Positions 35,223 through 46,189 of a stretch of DNA of 64,000 bases are shown here, piece by piece; the stretch's first letter is position 1, and each line of letters starts with the position of its first letter. The notes under the pieces were generated by a model, which worked only from the letters and a program-made list of their open reading frames with translations, was not told the origin of the DNA and ran no database searches. The translations under genes were made by a program, and so were the position numbers. Origin of the DNA: Portulaca oleracea (taxonomy: Eukaryota; Streptophyta; Magnoliopsida; Caryophyllales; Portulacaceae); NCBI GenBank assembly GCA_029582165.1, contig CM055875.1:24869144-24933143 (forward strand). The letters run 5' to 3'.

Positions 35223-35230
35223 ACAAAAAC

Positions 35231-35425
35231 CCATAATAACACACTCTTTTTTTTCCGCTTATTTTCATTGTATTTCTAATTTTTTTTCTTTCCTTTCCTT
35301 CTTTTTTTCTTCTTCTTCTATATAATTTTTTTTCAAAAACCAAACAACAAGAGATGAAACAAAAGAAAATCCTAGGCTAGAAAGCATGGAGACTTGGGTT
35401 GCCTCCCAAGAAGCGATAATTTAAG
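35231..35425 (-). other. Post-ORF region of RLG-A with conserved GGGAGGCAACCCA motif
   Basis: The minus strand reads CGCTTCTTGGGAGGCAACCC (35394-35415) right after the gag-like ORF. The same kind of motif (GCGCTCATTGGGAGGCACCC) follows the protease-bearing sequence at 44.71 kb. It is a familiar post-coding sequence in Athila/Tat-class elements. T-rich spacer lies between it and the hAT element. Confidence 0.55.
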
Positions 35426-35429
35426 GTCC

Positions 35430-36931
35430 TTAGCTTGACCTAAGAAATTCAGATGATGTCAAGGCTCGTAAGAGTCGATCATACAGCGAGGCATGCGTTT
35501 CACAGTACAACAAATAAGAGAATACTAGCAAAAGTATAACAATACATATGAGTGTCCTCTTAAATTTAGCCAATGCCATAGAAAAATTGAAAGAGTGCTC
35601 AAAGAAAGTGTACCACATAAATTTTCTAGGCATCTCCCCTAGGTATAGACAAGAAGGCTCAGATGAGATGTTAGGGTCTTTATGATCACCTAAGGAAGTA
35701 AGACAAGCATGCTCGAGTGAAGGGGTGGAAAGAGAAGGATAAAGGATCACCTGAAGCGGAGACGAGGATACATTCTTGACATAACAAGGCACATAGGAGG
35801 ACTTTCAAGCGCAACCTCCTCAACAATTTCATCAAACACATAACCCACTTCACAATCTTCATTAGACTTAACAAAATTATTAGAGGTGAATAAGGAAAAT
35901 GTAGGGTTATACCACATGACAACACTCTCAATATTAGATGAAGACACATCAATATCATCAACAATCCCTAACTCATCAGATGAGGAATCTATACATGAAG
36001 GAGACGAGATTGTTATTGGCAAGAATGCATCATTTAAAACATTATCAAAAGAGAAAGTGCAACATTCAGGATCATAACCCATAGAAAATTATTCATATTC
36101 ACACAAAGATGCATCATTAAGAGCAAGGTCTATATTATGAGATGGGGGCTCACATGCTAATGCAGGAGAAAAAAAAACATAATCAACATCCTCCCAATCA
36201 CACAAAGGGTTACCAACATGAATTTCAGGGGACAAAGGAGGAGCATACTCAAATCCATCCAACGGACAGTCCTTAGACGAGGAAAGTTCTAACCTATGGT
36301 CTCCCTCATACAAATAAAGTGTTTCGCTCTTCAATTGATGCACAAGAAAACCCAAGTCAGAAACAATTGATTTAAGACCATTTGCAACTCTCGGTAAACA
36401 CTCATCACGATGGTTCACTACATTTGCAACAAGGGCCGGAGAAGCAACATCAGTGCAAGGGTCGATAACATGAGCAGATGAATCAAATGGAGCATAAGAA
36501 CAAGGGACATGCATTGAGAATTGAGGGGAAGGGGGACAAGGATTCATAGCTTGTTCCTCAAAGAAAGATCTAGCATGAAATGCATAAGGATCATCAAAAG
36601 AAGAACCCGAACAACAATAAGCCTCCTCGAACTCACGAGTATCACAAATCAACCATTCAAGTAATTACCAAGCCTCGCGCTCACTTTTAGCATGAAAACC
36701 AAAATAATTCAAAAGAGCATGAGTTTCAGCATTCACATCTGCATCAACAATGCACAACACTTCCCACTTTGTAACAGTAAAACCACATTGAGCACAATAA
36801 GCAAGATAATCATCTAATCTATTCCAATAAGCACAAAACAATTCTTGCTCATATTGAGGAAAGTGGGGAGCATTCATTTTTTTTTGGATTTTTTTTTGGT
36901 TTTTTTTTTTTGGATTTTTAAAGCCTAACAA
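35430..36931 (-). pseudogene. RLG-A gag-like ORF with C-terminal hydrophobic segment
   Basis: One frame runs from 36931 to about 35747, broken only by stops at 36665 and 36089; the end continues in another frame to 35430. The N-terminal part (FPQYEQELFCAYWNRLDDYL, then ALLNYFGFHAKS and LLEWLICDTREFEEA) is homologous to the RLG-B ORF (FPQFEHELLWCYFERLYAI, LLNYLGFYEKS, LLEWVARDTYDFEN). The C-terminal part has EMPRKFMWYTFFEHSFNFSM, KRTLICIVILLLVFSYLLYC and LYDRLLRALTSSE. The hydrophobic run of about 15-18 residues could span a membrane. No protease, reverse transcriptase or integrase. Role unknown; it may be gag- or env-related. Confidence 0.6.
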
Positions 36932-36970
36932 GAATCCTCAAGCAAGCTCGAAGCCTTGGAAGAACAACTC

Positions 36971-36992
36971 CCTGGCAACGACGCCAAAAACT
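36971..36992 (-). other. RLG-A primer-binding site (tRNA-Asp type)
   Basis: The minus strand reads AGTTTTTGGCGTCGTTGCCAG just after the 5' LTR. The part TGGCGTCGTTGCCAGGGA matches the tRNA-Asp-type priming site of Athila/Tat-class elements with two changes. Confidence 0.8.
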
Positions 36993-38492
36993 TGATGCGA
37001 CCTAAAACATGATAGGTCTTTCGTAAGTGTACGGGTCTGGGTAGCATATAAATTTCGTTCTCTCTCAAGGACTTGTGCTCAACTACGCACTAAACTAGTT
37101 CACTACAAAGGATGCTAGATCAGTCAAATAGGTTGAGTGAATAAGAGAATTAAGGAAATAACAAAGAAAGATACAATCTTTATAGGGTTTATCAAATAAT
37201 TAATGGAGTTTAGAGGAGTCCACTATAGTTAATCAATCAATCAAGAGGTGATTCCAGTTAAGGATGTATTGGTAGTGTCGAGGTCTACAATCTTTCTAGG
37301 GCCTATCACAACAATCTTTTGAATCCGAAGTGAGTTACAGTGATTAAACTAAACACCTTATTTCATGGCTATTTAATCTAATCAAAGATAAGAACTCATT
37401 ATAATTGACCCAAAGCAAGAAACCATTATTTCTAACTGTTTTCTGGCCTATTCAATCTTCGTCTTTCCAATTCAAAATACAAACTTTCGTTATGATATTA
37501 AGAATCTACACCAAGTAAAAGATGGCCAATCAATTACTATGACAAACAAAATATGGAGATTAAATAACTATATTAAAACCTAAAACTGAAATCACACACT
37601 ATAAATTAATCGAGAAACATCGAGTTTGTCCCCTAAACGAGGAAATTAAGTACCCATGATAATAAAAACTAAGAAAGCGATAATAAAAACTGAATAACAA
37701 AACATAAAGGGAATAAAAATTAAACCAAACATCCGAGTCGTCAAATTCGATCTCTTCGTGTCACTTGATTCGATCTCCTTCTCATCCTCTTTTGTTCCTA
37801 ATCTACTAGAATGGCTCCCTGAAGGAAGGAAAATAAATAAAACCTAATACTACGGCGTGAGGAAATAACAGATGAAAATTTCATGGATTCTTGGCTCCTT
37901 TTAATGTTGCGGCTGACGTTGGCTTTTATATGCAAACGCAAGACGCGGCCAGCGGCAGGACTCACGCTGCCAGTGTGTGATGCCGCCTTAGTCAGTCATC
38001 GCCGCTGCCAACGTGCAGGTCGGTGAAGGGAGTCATTGTCGTTCTGTTTTGGCGTTGTCGAGGGGGTGTGTTGGCGCATATGCTTCTGCTGTCAACTGAT
38101 GTTGCCGCTAATAGGCAGAAAACGAGGTGATATCGCTTGTTGCTCTCATTTACTGCTGTAATTTTGGAAGACGCTGCTGTGATCGATGGACTTTGGCTGG
38201 AAAACTTCACTTCTTTTTCACCTATTTTTTCTTTATCTTCTCTTGTACTCAATTCCTTTTATTCCTTTTCCAATTCTCAATCTCCCATTTAATTACTGCT
38301 CTATTTCTTCAATATGCTTCTCTATTTCTTCGCTTTTTAGGAGAATTTCTATAAAATCTGCAATACAAATCAATTCCCGACCAAGTGAAGAATGTTGCAT
38401 AAATTTGTTTAAAATCTTGGAATTTAGGGTGTAAAAAGCATGGAATACATGTGTTTGAGCCCTAAAAATTACTATAAAATAATCACTTATCA
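36993..38492 (-). repeat. 5' LTR of RLG-A
   Basis: 1500 bp, the MITE-free partner of 14617-16599. Contains the empty MITE site near 37465, the TATA-like box and the CGCTGCCAG inverted motif near 37970 as in its partner. Confidence 0.9.
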
Positions 38493-38701
38493 CCAAGCTA
38501 TGGACACTTCCAAGCCGATTACCCTAATAGGAGAACATTGACCGTCCAAGAGGTCCAAGAAATCGAGAATGAGTTGTTAGACACGCAAGAAGAGCTGGAG
38601 TTTATAGTGGAGGATTGTAGTGAGTCCAAAGATGATGATTTTCTTGCTACTCTAGCTCCCGATCGCGGTGAGATGCTTGTGGGGAAAAAGAAATATTGTT
38701 G
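38493..38701 (+). pseudogene. Ty3-gypsy gag, second half of the zinc knuckle and linker
   Basis: The reading begins with the TSD and gives YGHFQADYPNRRTLTVQEVQ and then an acidic stretch (LDTQEELEFIVEDCSES) before a stop at 38699-38701. Joined with 14616 it completes C-X2-C-X4-H; the last Cys of the knuckle is Tyr (ADYPN). The acidic linker followed by MLVGKKKYC is the usual lead into a gypsy protease, but no protease follows, so the rest of pol is gone. Confidence 0.75.
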
Positions 38702-39868
38702 AAATCAGGACCTCATGAAGCGTCTCGGGTTCCCTATTCTGCCCTCGTGGCTTAGGCGAAGAAGATCGCTCCACGACCGCCTATGGAGGTTCAATTTTAC
38801 TTCGACCCGAGCCCGAGTAGGAGGATCACGACCATCCAATAGATGGGTCGGGATGGTCTCTTGGAAGGCATCCTTATCCTATTGGCACAAATAACGGTGA
38901 CGGGAACCTGAAAGGAGGTGCAACAGATGGAAAAAAAAAAACCAAGTATGGAAGTTCAACAGGGTTGTCACGAGCATGATCCCCATGGTCGTGACCGTGA
39001 CGCTCTGGCTAGGGAAGCATTGGATGGAAGTCAGGGCATGGCAGGCGCGAATTCCCTAGTCGTGACCACGAACCCTTACTTCCCCACCCTCATGCCTTAG
39101 CCAATTTTTTGCGGATTTAGTCCCAAAGGACGTCAAGAGCGCAATGTGACAGTCATGATCGCGATGATCTGGAGAGCTCTAGAACATCACAACTGCGACA
39201 TGGATGTCACGACCCAAACATTTTTTGTCAACATCCAGCGTCAAGACTACAACATCCTGGGTCGCAGTTGTGACTCAGCGAAGTCCTTTTTGAGCACGGA
39301 TCGCTCATCGCCTCGTCATAACCGCGACACCTAATGTCTCGCCTGCGACGGAACTGCGCGGTAGCTGACCCCTTGATCAACACACCTAGCCATGGTCGTG
39401 ACGCCCTAGGTCGCGCTCGCGACGAGCCAACCGTTCCGTATTTCTTTGTCTTTCATTAACGGTAGTTTTGACTTTCCTTTTGTAATCAATGTTATTATGT
39501 TTGTAAGCCAAACTTACTCACTATGTATCTGAGTTTATTTTGGCTCTAAGATGTAATTAACTTTAGGTTCACCGCCCTTTTTAGATGTTAATCTCTTTTG
39601 GGGTTTATATGTATCCTTCCCTATAAAAAGGTATTTGGAAAAGTGAGTGCATCGACTAAGTTGAATGAATTGAATGGTATTTTTGAGACAAATTCAAAAT
39701 CTCTCTCTCAATCCTTATTTACATTATCCATTTGATTAATGGTGGTGTTGCAAGTTTCTGCTTCATTGAATTTGTGGTCGAATTCCAATATCAAAATCAT
39801 GGTGGATTGTTAGTTCTTGGTAGCAGTGTAACCTTTATCCAAGATCATATTGAATCTTCTTTGGTGTT
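38702..39868 (+). repeat. LTR-like promoter region rich in GTCGTGAC/GTCGCGAC motifs
   Basis: No protein. Repeated GGTCGTGACC, GTCGCGCTCGCGAC and CGCAGTTGTGAC words (38960-39425) precede a TATA-type CCCTATAAAAAGG at 39621-39633, then AAATTCAAAATCTCTCTCTC. This layout is that of an LTR U3-R. Ends are not defined. TTGGTAGCAGTG at 39817 could be a degenerate tRNA-Met-type priming site. Confidence 0.5.
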
Positions 39869-41420
39869 GTTATCCGTTTAGGCTCGGTTTTAGGCCTAAA
39901 TAACGCCCTTAGGCTTGCTATTTTGGCTCGATTCCGAGTTATTTTTCATCTTTTTTACTAGATTTTTAGTTGTTTTGCAGGTTTTCACACCTAAGGAGAA
40001 AAAACAAGGCATTTGAGCTAAATCGAGGCTTTTTAGCGAGTCCCGAACGATTTCCCGAGCCAAATCAAGCCAAGAAGCAAAGCAGAGATATCCCGGGAAC
40101 TCTCTCTCTCACTTTGAAGCAAAACAGTGGTGTAGCACCCGCTACAACCCTTGTAGCGAGGTCTACATCTCAAGGAAGGAAGAAAAGAGAAAGTTGGCAG
40201 AAGCTGGTTGCACCCGCGACACTGGGTGGTAGCACCCGCGACAAAGCAACGCTGAACATCATTTTTCCAGATTGTCGCACCCGCGTCAAGGAGGGTCGCA
40301 CCCGCGACGGCCTGGGTTTTCACGCGTTTCTGTCGGCCAAAACGGCAGTGTTTTTGAGCAACAACTATTCCTTGTATATATACTCTAAGTGACGATTTTT
40401 ATGAGGGGAGTCTTTTATTCAGTTTTAGGGAGGCCTTGAGCCTTGAGTAAGGTTTTAGGTTCCATCAGGGAGATTCTAGCTTAGCTTAATCTAGGGTTTA
40501 GTGGATTGTGAACAAGATTTCTTCATTTGGTGTTGTGATGAAGATTGAAAGTTTTTGGTTTGAAGATTGCGGGAGCTTCTATTTATTGTTCCTCCTTGTT
40601 CATTTCATCTTTGTTGGGTGACACCTCTCCTTACCTTAATCTCTTTTATTAATTGCTATACTTAATTACTTGGTTTGATTACCTTGCTTTCTTTACTTGA
40701 GCATTTGGTTATTTGGTGTTAGAAATCATGTTTAGGGTTATAATTGATGTTGTTAGCTTAGTTTTGATAATGATTAGTGGATAGGAACCCCATGGGTTAG
40801 GGGGTAATTAAGGGTGTGAATGGGTAATTAGGAGTGGGTTAGCACTTTAGTGAGTAATTAGGTGGGAAATCACTTTCCCACTCCAATCCTTCTCTCAAGT
40901 GCGATGTATTCGGGTCCGAAAGTTCCTGAATGCATCAAACACCTGTCATGGAAGGTTAGGGATGGGATGGTTAATGCTCGCCCATGAAAATGGGACGGAG
41001 ATTAGCTAGGGAATTCCGTTTCATTAACCCTCCGGGTCCGTGGTGGCCTTTGAGGTAGTTAATCCTGACTATCTTCGAAAGAAGAAGGCCGGTGGGTATT
41101 TTCTAACGGAAATACCACTTCATTTTCCTCTCTTGCGCCCTCTTATTGCAAAACCTATTTCCTTAATCCCGTTTGCAACCCGAAAATCCTCCGAAGCCCA
41201 TTGTCTCATCTTGACCGACCTTAGTTTATCCGTTGCTTAGCTATCCCCTTTCAACCTGTTTCATACCTTAGCGATCTTGACCGTAATCTAGACCTGGACT
41301 CTTTAACCAAGGCCCTTCGCTCCTTAAGAAGAACGAAAAATTATTCCGGGTAAACAGACCACGTTACACTAGCTTGGTGTAATCTTCTTTGAGGTTGTGA
41401 TTATTATCAACATTCAAGAC

Positions 41421-41421
<1 letters not shown>
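39869..41421 (+). repeat. LTR-like region with GTCGCACCCGCGAC palindromes
   Basis: No protein. Four CACCCGCGAC-type motifs at 40208-40308, one a perfect GTCGC-ACCC-GCGAC (40295-40308), lie just upstream of TATA-like TTGTATATATACTC (40371-40384). The downstream part is non-coding. It is probably a solo or truncated LTR of a gypsy element; no target duplication was found. Confidence 0.45.

Positions 41422-41492
<71 letters not shown>
41422..41492. repeat. (ATT)n microsatellite
   Basis: About 23 trinucleotide repeats. Poly-Tyr and poly-Ile frames across it are artefacts. Confidence 0.97.
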
Positions 41493-41494
<2 letters not shown>

Positions 41495-41900
41495 TAGTAT
41501 TATCAACATGATCATTATTATCATCATTTTCAAGAAAAGTTCTCTCATTCTCCAACCACGACACGCTCCATCTTTGATGGTGGCCACCAAGTGGCTATAT
41601 CGAGTGTCGACCAAACACTCACCACAAAATAGGAGAGCTATGATAGGGCGAAGATAAGCAACCAGTCGAGGGTCGACATCCCCCAGGAACTCTATGAGGA
41701 GACCACCCCAACTAAGGTCGGTGATCATAACGATGTCAAAAAGAGTTACCATCATTTCCCCCATAAGAAGATGAAATGAGTTGGTGGTGCCTCTGAAATG
41801 TTCCACCAAAGCCCAACTGAAAATCCCCCTACTTCTAATCTCCATACCTCTAGAGAACAAAAGAAGGGGCAAAATTCGGTGCCCTCACTTTGCCCTATAA
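41495..41900 (-). pseudogene. Plant mobile domain (MAIN/aminotransferase-like) fragment
   Basis: The minus strand encodes FSWALVEHFRGTTNSFHLLM, GEMMVTLFDIVMITDLSWGG and LVDTRYSHLVATIKD. This matches the plant mobile domain pattern (ALVE-x-W-x-T-x-FH-x-x-x-GE-x-T-x-T-x-x-D-x-x-x-x-x-x-L). The frame runs into the (ATT)n tract and its upstream part is in another frame, so it is a remnant. The domain occurs both in plant MAIN-type proteins and in transposons; the flanks here favour the latter. Confidence 0.65.
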
Positions 41901-42021
41901 AAGGCCCCCATGGTAGAGTCTTTTTACGAGATCCACCACTGCTTGTATACTTCCATGTGTTTTCAATTAGTCCTCCTGTCGTCAATAAAGAAGAATAGGG
42001 ACTGAGCATATTCAAACTCAA

Positions 42022-42608
42022 AGTTTCTCTTTCTCCAATGGAGCTTACATATAAAGAGGAGCATAAGTAACATTTTTACATGCAAATTATAGACACTAAA
42101 AGCAAGATTTAAAGTAGCACATACTTGAATTAAACATAAAGTCTTGAAACATGCAAAATTTAGAATCAAGCAAGTTTATTCTTAACAATAACAACCAACG
42201 TACGTAAATAAAAATGCAAGAACATTATTAAAAGAACCATACTGAACCATGAGAACGGTAGAACCAAACATGTTCATCAGGATGAAAGGTAAATTGATCA
42301 TGTATGAATTGTTCTTCCCAACTTGATGGTCGCGCGACCATCCATGTCGTTTCATCATTTAGTCGTTGACATGCTCCTCATGGGTGGTCCCATGTTGGTG
42401 CTTGTCCTTTCTCCGTTGTCCATAATCGAGTCCCAACGTACACTTTCCTGAGATGGTGTGCGTGACTTCAAGATGCATGGAGAATCAACCAAAAGCGGAG
42501 AAAATAAAACCCGATCAAAGAGTTAATAATTTCTTTCGACTGAACTCGTTCAAAATTAATATAACAGATGTCTTTGTATTTGTAGGAAAAAATAAGCCTT
42601 AACGACAT
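42022..42608. other. Spacer without recognised feature
   Basis: AT-rich. Only a short GGTCGCGCGACC palindrome near 42328 stands out. Confidence 0.5.
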
Positions 42609-43965
42609 TGATAAATGTATATTTTGTAGTATATATAAGGTCTTTAACTTGTATGTTTTATCTAATTATATAATATAATCTTATATTTTTATATCAAAGT
42701 CTGCGATTTCTTCACGTCGTTGAAGCTTAGTATGTTTTGCAGATTTGTTGGAAAATCCATATAAACCAAAAAAAGTGAAGAAGAAAATGGAGAAAAGAAA
42801 AAAAAAGTTGAAGAGAAGGAGAAGAATTGAAGAAGTAGCCCATGCCAAGGCCCAAACCAAGAGGCGGATAACCCCAACAAAGTACCCCCCTCAAGCGCCT
42901 CTTTACCCCTGGCAGCGTCTTGCCCAGTGGAGGAATTTCATGTGAAAACTAGAGACGTAGGTGGCGCCTTTACCCTCCCCGTAGCGCCTGGTCCAGAATA
43001 ACAACTACGGAGCGATAACTTGAGGCGCCAGTGGCGCCTTTTGATGCTGGTAGCGTCTCCTCCCATTCTATAAAAGAAAAGCTACTGCAACATTAGGGAT
43101 CCATCATTCAACCTATTATTATTCAAGCTTCTACTATTAGGTTTTCTTTGTATTTTCCTTCCTTCGGGGAGTCGTATAGTAGATTAGGAATAGAACAGTA
43201 GGAGAAGGAGATCAATTTGGGTGACACGAAGACGTCGAATTCGACGACTCAGATATTCAGTTTATTTTCTATTTTCATTATGTTTCGTAATTCAGATTTC
43301 GCATTTGTTTTCGTAGGTTTTAATCATGAGTAGTTAGTCTCATTGTTTAGGGGATAAACTCGATGTTTCTTGATTGATTTATGGTGTGTGATTTCGGTTT
43401 TAGGTTTTAATACAGTTGTTTGATCTTCGTGTTTCGTATGTCATAGTAATTGATTGATCACCTTTTACTTGGTTTAGATTCTTAATATCGGATCAAAAGA
43501 TTGTTATTTTGAGTTGGATAACGAAGATTGAATAGGCATGGAACACTTAGAAATAACGGGTTCATGCTTAGGGTTGTGTTATAATCCGTTCTTATCTATG
43601 ATTGAATTAAATAGCCATGAGAATAGGTGTTTAGTTTAATCACTACAATTCACCTCGAATCGAAAGATTGCTGTGATAGACCTTAGAAAGATTATAGACC
43701 CCTACACTATCAGTATTACCTTGCACATGATTACCTCTTCATCGGTTGATTAGCTAGAGTGCATTCCCCTAAACTCCCTTAATTATCTATTAGAACTCTA
43801 AAAGCTTATAGCTTTTCTTGTTTTAGTTAAAATCTTATAAACACACAAACACTTTGGTTGTCCTAGCATCCTTTGTAGTGCAATAGTTTAGTGCGTAGTT
43901 AAACAAGTCCTTGAGAGACGAGCTTGATATACTACGTTGCACTTGTGCACTTGCGGAGCCTATCA
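42609..43965 (+). repeat. 5' LTR of RLG-B
   Basis: Begins TGATAAATGTATATTTTGTA and ends GGAGCCTATCA. It is a diverged relative, in opposite orientation, of the RLG-A LTRs (shared GTAGATTAGGAA, GACACGAAGA, GTCGAATTCGACGA, TGTTTAGGGGATAAACTCGA). A TATA box CTATAAAAGAAAAGC at 43068 has GGCGCCAGTGGCGCC (43024-43038) and other GGCGCC words just upstream. No 3' LTR is found in the window. Confidence 0.8.
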
Positions 43966-43995
43966 AGTTTTTGGGCCTTTGCCGGGGACTTGTTT
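43966..43995 (+). other. RLG-B primer-binding site (degenerate tRNA-Asp type)
   Basis: AGTTTTTGGGCCTTTGCCGG follows the LTR end. The part TGGGCCTTTGCCGGGGAC is the TGGCGCCGTTGCCGGGGA priming site with small changes. Confidence 0.75.
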
Positions 43996-44104
43996 CCCCA
44001 GCTTCCATTAGATATAAGCACTCTGGTTGACTAGATTTTTATTGCTTTCCTAAAAATTTTAAAAAAAATCAAATAAAAATTAAAAATTTCAAAAATCTAA
44101 AAAT

Positions 44105-44524
44105 ATGACAATTCTTGATTTTCCTCAATTTGAACATGAATTACTTTGGTGTTATTTTGAGCGATTATATGCTATTCATGTTCCATGTGATATCATGTTA
44201 GGAAAACCTGAACTTATTGATATTGTTTTTGAAGGTGTGAAAATAGAAACTCGTAATCTTTTGAATTACTTGGGTTTTTATGAAAAATCTATTGATGGAG
44301 CTTCGGAATTACTTGAATGGGTTGCACGTGATACGTACGATTTTGAAAATTCTAATTGTGCATCCGAGTACTTTAATCCTTGTGCATCTCATGCTAGTTT
44401 ATATGTTCAATTTCATGATTCGGTTACTTGTGCTTTATGTTACTCTTCTGAACATGATGCTTCTACTTGCCCTAATATGCTAGTTTATATGTTAATAAGT
44501 ACTAATCTTACAATGAAAAACTGA
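44105..44524 (+). CDS. RLG-B gag-like ORF, N-terminal part
   Basis: ATG start 140 bp after the priming site, 139 codons. FPQFEHELLWCYFERLYAI, NLLNYLGFYEKS, LLEWVARDTYDFE and a C-rich end CALCYSSEHDASTCP. It is homologous to the RLG-A ORF. The CX2C-X5-H-X4-C spacing resembles a degenerate zinc knuckle. The original frame probably continued into the sequence now at 48.7-49.6 kb, displaced by the insertion from about 44.6 to 48.69 kb. Confidence 0.6.
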   Translation: MTILDFPQFEHELLWCYFERLYAIHVPCDIMLGKPELIDIVFEGVKIETRNLLNYLGFYEKSIDGASELLEWVARDTYDFENSNCASEYFNPCASHASLYVQFHDSVTCALCYSSEHDASTCPNMLVYMLISTNLTMKN

Positions 44525-44700
44525 AAAACTACACATTACTCTCATCAATACCCATAATTATTTTGCTAAATTCATTCCTTTCCATTGCTCATTTTTATTT
44601 TAGTTCCTTTTCTGCAAAATAAGAGGATAAATGTTAAAAAATGAAAATTAGGGGCAATAAATTAAAGTAATAGGAAATAAAATAAAGTGAGGGTAGGGTG
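44525..44700. other. Junction of RLG-B with inserted minus-strand sequence
   Basis: AT-rich and non-coding. The precise insertion point and any duplication could not be fixed. Confidence 0.4.
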
Positions 44701-45640
44701 TACAATTGGGGTGCCTCCCAATGAGCGCTGTGTTTCACATTGTTAGCTCGACAAGGGCGACCCCTTATTCCTTTGGGTCGAGACGAGCTCGTTGAATATC
44801 TTCTGGTGGGTTAGATTTTTCACCTTTTTCTTCGGCCCTGATGGATGATCCTAATCCTTTCCTGTTATGGACATTCGGTCCACCTATTTTAACTACATGA
44901 GGTGTGTTTATAACGGAAACGGGATGGGGTTCAGGATTAAAAACCCGATCCAGTACTCCATCAAGTGTACGACCTCCAAGAATAGAATAAATATCTTTAA
45001 TCTCACAAATTTTCTTAACTTCTATAGTAGTCGTTATTCTAACACCAGTTGCGACATTAACAGGGAAGTTGCTATTATTTTGCAGCCCATATTCGAGCAC
45101 CTCTTCTCCTGTTTCAAAATACATTGCTCCTTTTTTCATATCGCTTGTGCACCCTATAGCAACTAGGAACGGTCTACCTAAAATAATTTTGGTGGAGGGT
45201 CCTTGCCATGTCCAAAACCATAAAGTCCACCGCTACATAGTGATTCTCTATCCTAAGAGGAAATCCTCTAGGGTACCTAAAAGGTGCCTTGAGGATCGGT
45301 CCGCCAATTGTAGGATTATAGTTATAGGTTTTAATTCCCTTGAGTTTAATTCCTTGAAAACGGGATAGGGCATTATGTTGGCTCCTGATCCTGCATCGCA
45401 TAGAGCCCTATCTATAGCTAAGCCTCCTAACCTACATGAGAGTGTAAAACTCCCAGTGTCTTTAGCCTTTGGAACTATTGAGTTTGGCCCTTCCATATCA
45501 CCCCCTTTTTCCGCAGTAACTGTCTCAGTTACCTTATAAACTTCGTCCTTCTTGTCAACCTCAACCATCCCGACCTTTCCCTTTTCTTTTTCTGCTCTGG
45601 TCACCTCCGGGAATTCAGCTAAGGTTTCCCTACCCAATAT
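44701..45640 (-). pseudogene. Gypsy (Athila/Tat-class) aspartic protease, frameshifted
   Basis: The minus strand reads DTGSFTLSCRLGGLAIDRAL, CDAGSGANIMP, LKPITIILQLADRSSRHLLG, then in a shifted frame RIENHYVAVDFMVLDM, then back to TKIILGRPFLVAIGCTSDMK. This is the Athila/Tat-type protease region (usual form CDLGASINLMP with a C-terminal ILGRPFLATA). The active-site Asp is present in CDAGSG. No reverse transcriptase follows: after a short tail the post-coding motif GCGCTCATTGGGAGGCACCC (about 44709-44728) appears directly, as in elements that keep gag-protease only. Confidence 0.85.
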
Positions 45641-45756
45641 GGAAGCATTGCATTGAGCCTCAGGGTTAGGGGTAGGTTGGAGACGCAGAGTAGAGGAGGG
45701 GCAGCCTTATTAGCAATCTAATTTTCCAGAACCTTGTTATAGGTAGCTAAGGCCTC

Positions 45757-46185
45757 TACCTTTTCCATTAAGCTTTTAATCACCTCATCTTGCTTCTGTT
45801 GGATCATTATCATGTTTTCCATCATTAATTACAGGTTGGATTTTTGGGGTCGGCCTTGCTGTTGAGAACTTTGGAATCCATGTGCTGCGAGCCTTGTCCC
45901 TCGAAGTGAGCCGGTTGGGTTGTTGTGTTCGGTAAGTGAAATTGAGATGATTTCTGAAACCGGGGTGATAGGTGTTAGAGAACATGTTGAAGTTTGGTCT
46001 TGGCTTGCCAATGTAGTTGACATGTTGTATTGGGTCATCACTAACTATACCTAAGGGAGAGGCTAAGGTATCATGCTTAGTTGATTGACAGGAACCAAAT
46101 GGAAGGGTTGAGGTAGCATGCATATTCAAACGATCCATGTTTTGCGTTAAAAAATCAAGCTTAGAAGACAAGAATTAATGAAATT
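45757..46185 (-). pseudogene. Gypsy gag C-terminal segment, copy 1
   Basis: Reads SSKLDFLTQNMDRLN, DPIQHVNYIGKPRPNFNMFS, NTYHPGFRNHLNFTY. The motif NTYHPGFRNHLNF is the usual Y-x-N-x-Y-N-P-G-x-R-N-H-P-N-F signature of Athila/Tat gag-pol linkers. It lies upstream of the protease on the same strand. A second copy is at 48268-48690. Confidence 0.8.
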
Positions 46186-46189
46186 GCAT

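Larger units (their letters stand above)
14617..38492 (-). mobile_element. RLG-A: ~24-kb minus-strand LTR retrotransposon with nested insertions
   Basis: Two direct LTRs (14617-16599 and 36993-38492; on the plus strand they run TGATGCGACC to CACTTATCA) face the same way. A primer-binding site lies left of the right LTR and a polypurine tract right of the left LTR, so the element reads on the minus strand. Flanking pentamers CCAGG and CCAAG match 4 of 5, and the gag zinc-knuckle codons join across them. The interior has gag-like ORFs (35.4-36.9 kb) but no own reverse transcriptase. Nested inside are Copia, hAT, MITEs and a long inverted repeat. It is therefore non-autonomous. Confidence 0.8.

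Noticed and set aside
36971..36992. tRNA gene candidate
   Set aside because: Only the ~18-bp primer-binding complement of a tRNA 3' end is present, not a cloverleaf.
39869..41421. Complete solo LTR with duplication
   Set aside because: Candidate ends TGTTATCC / ATCAACA are not flanked by matching pentamers, so only an LTR-like region is claimed.
41364..41657. Poly-Ile and poly-Tyr frames
   Set aside because: Translation of the (ATT)n microsatellite.
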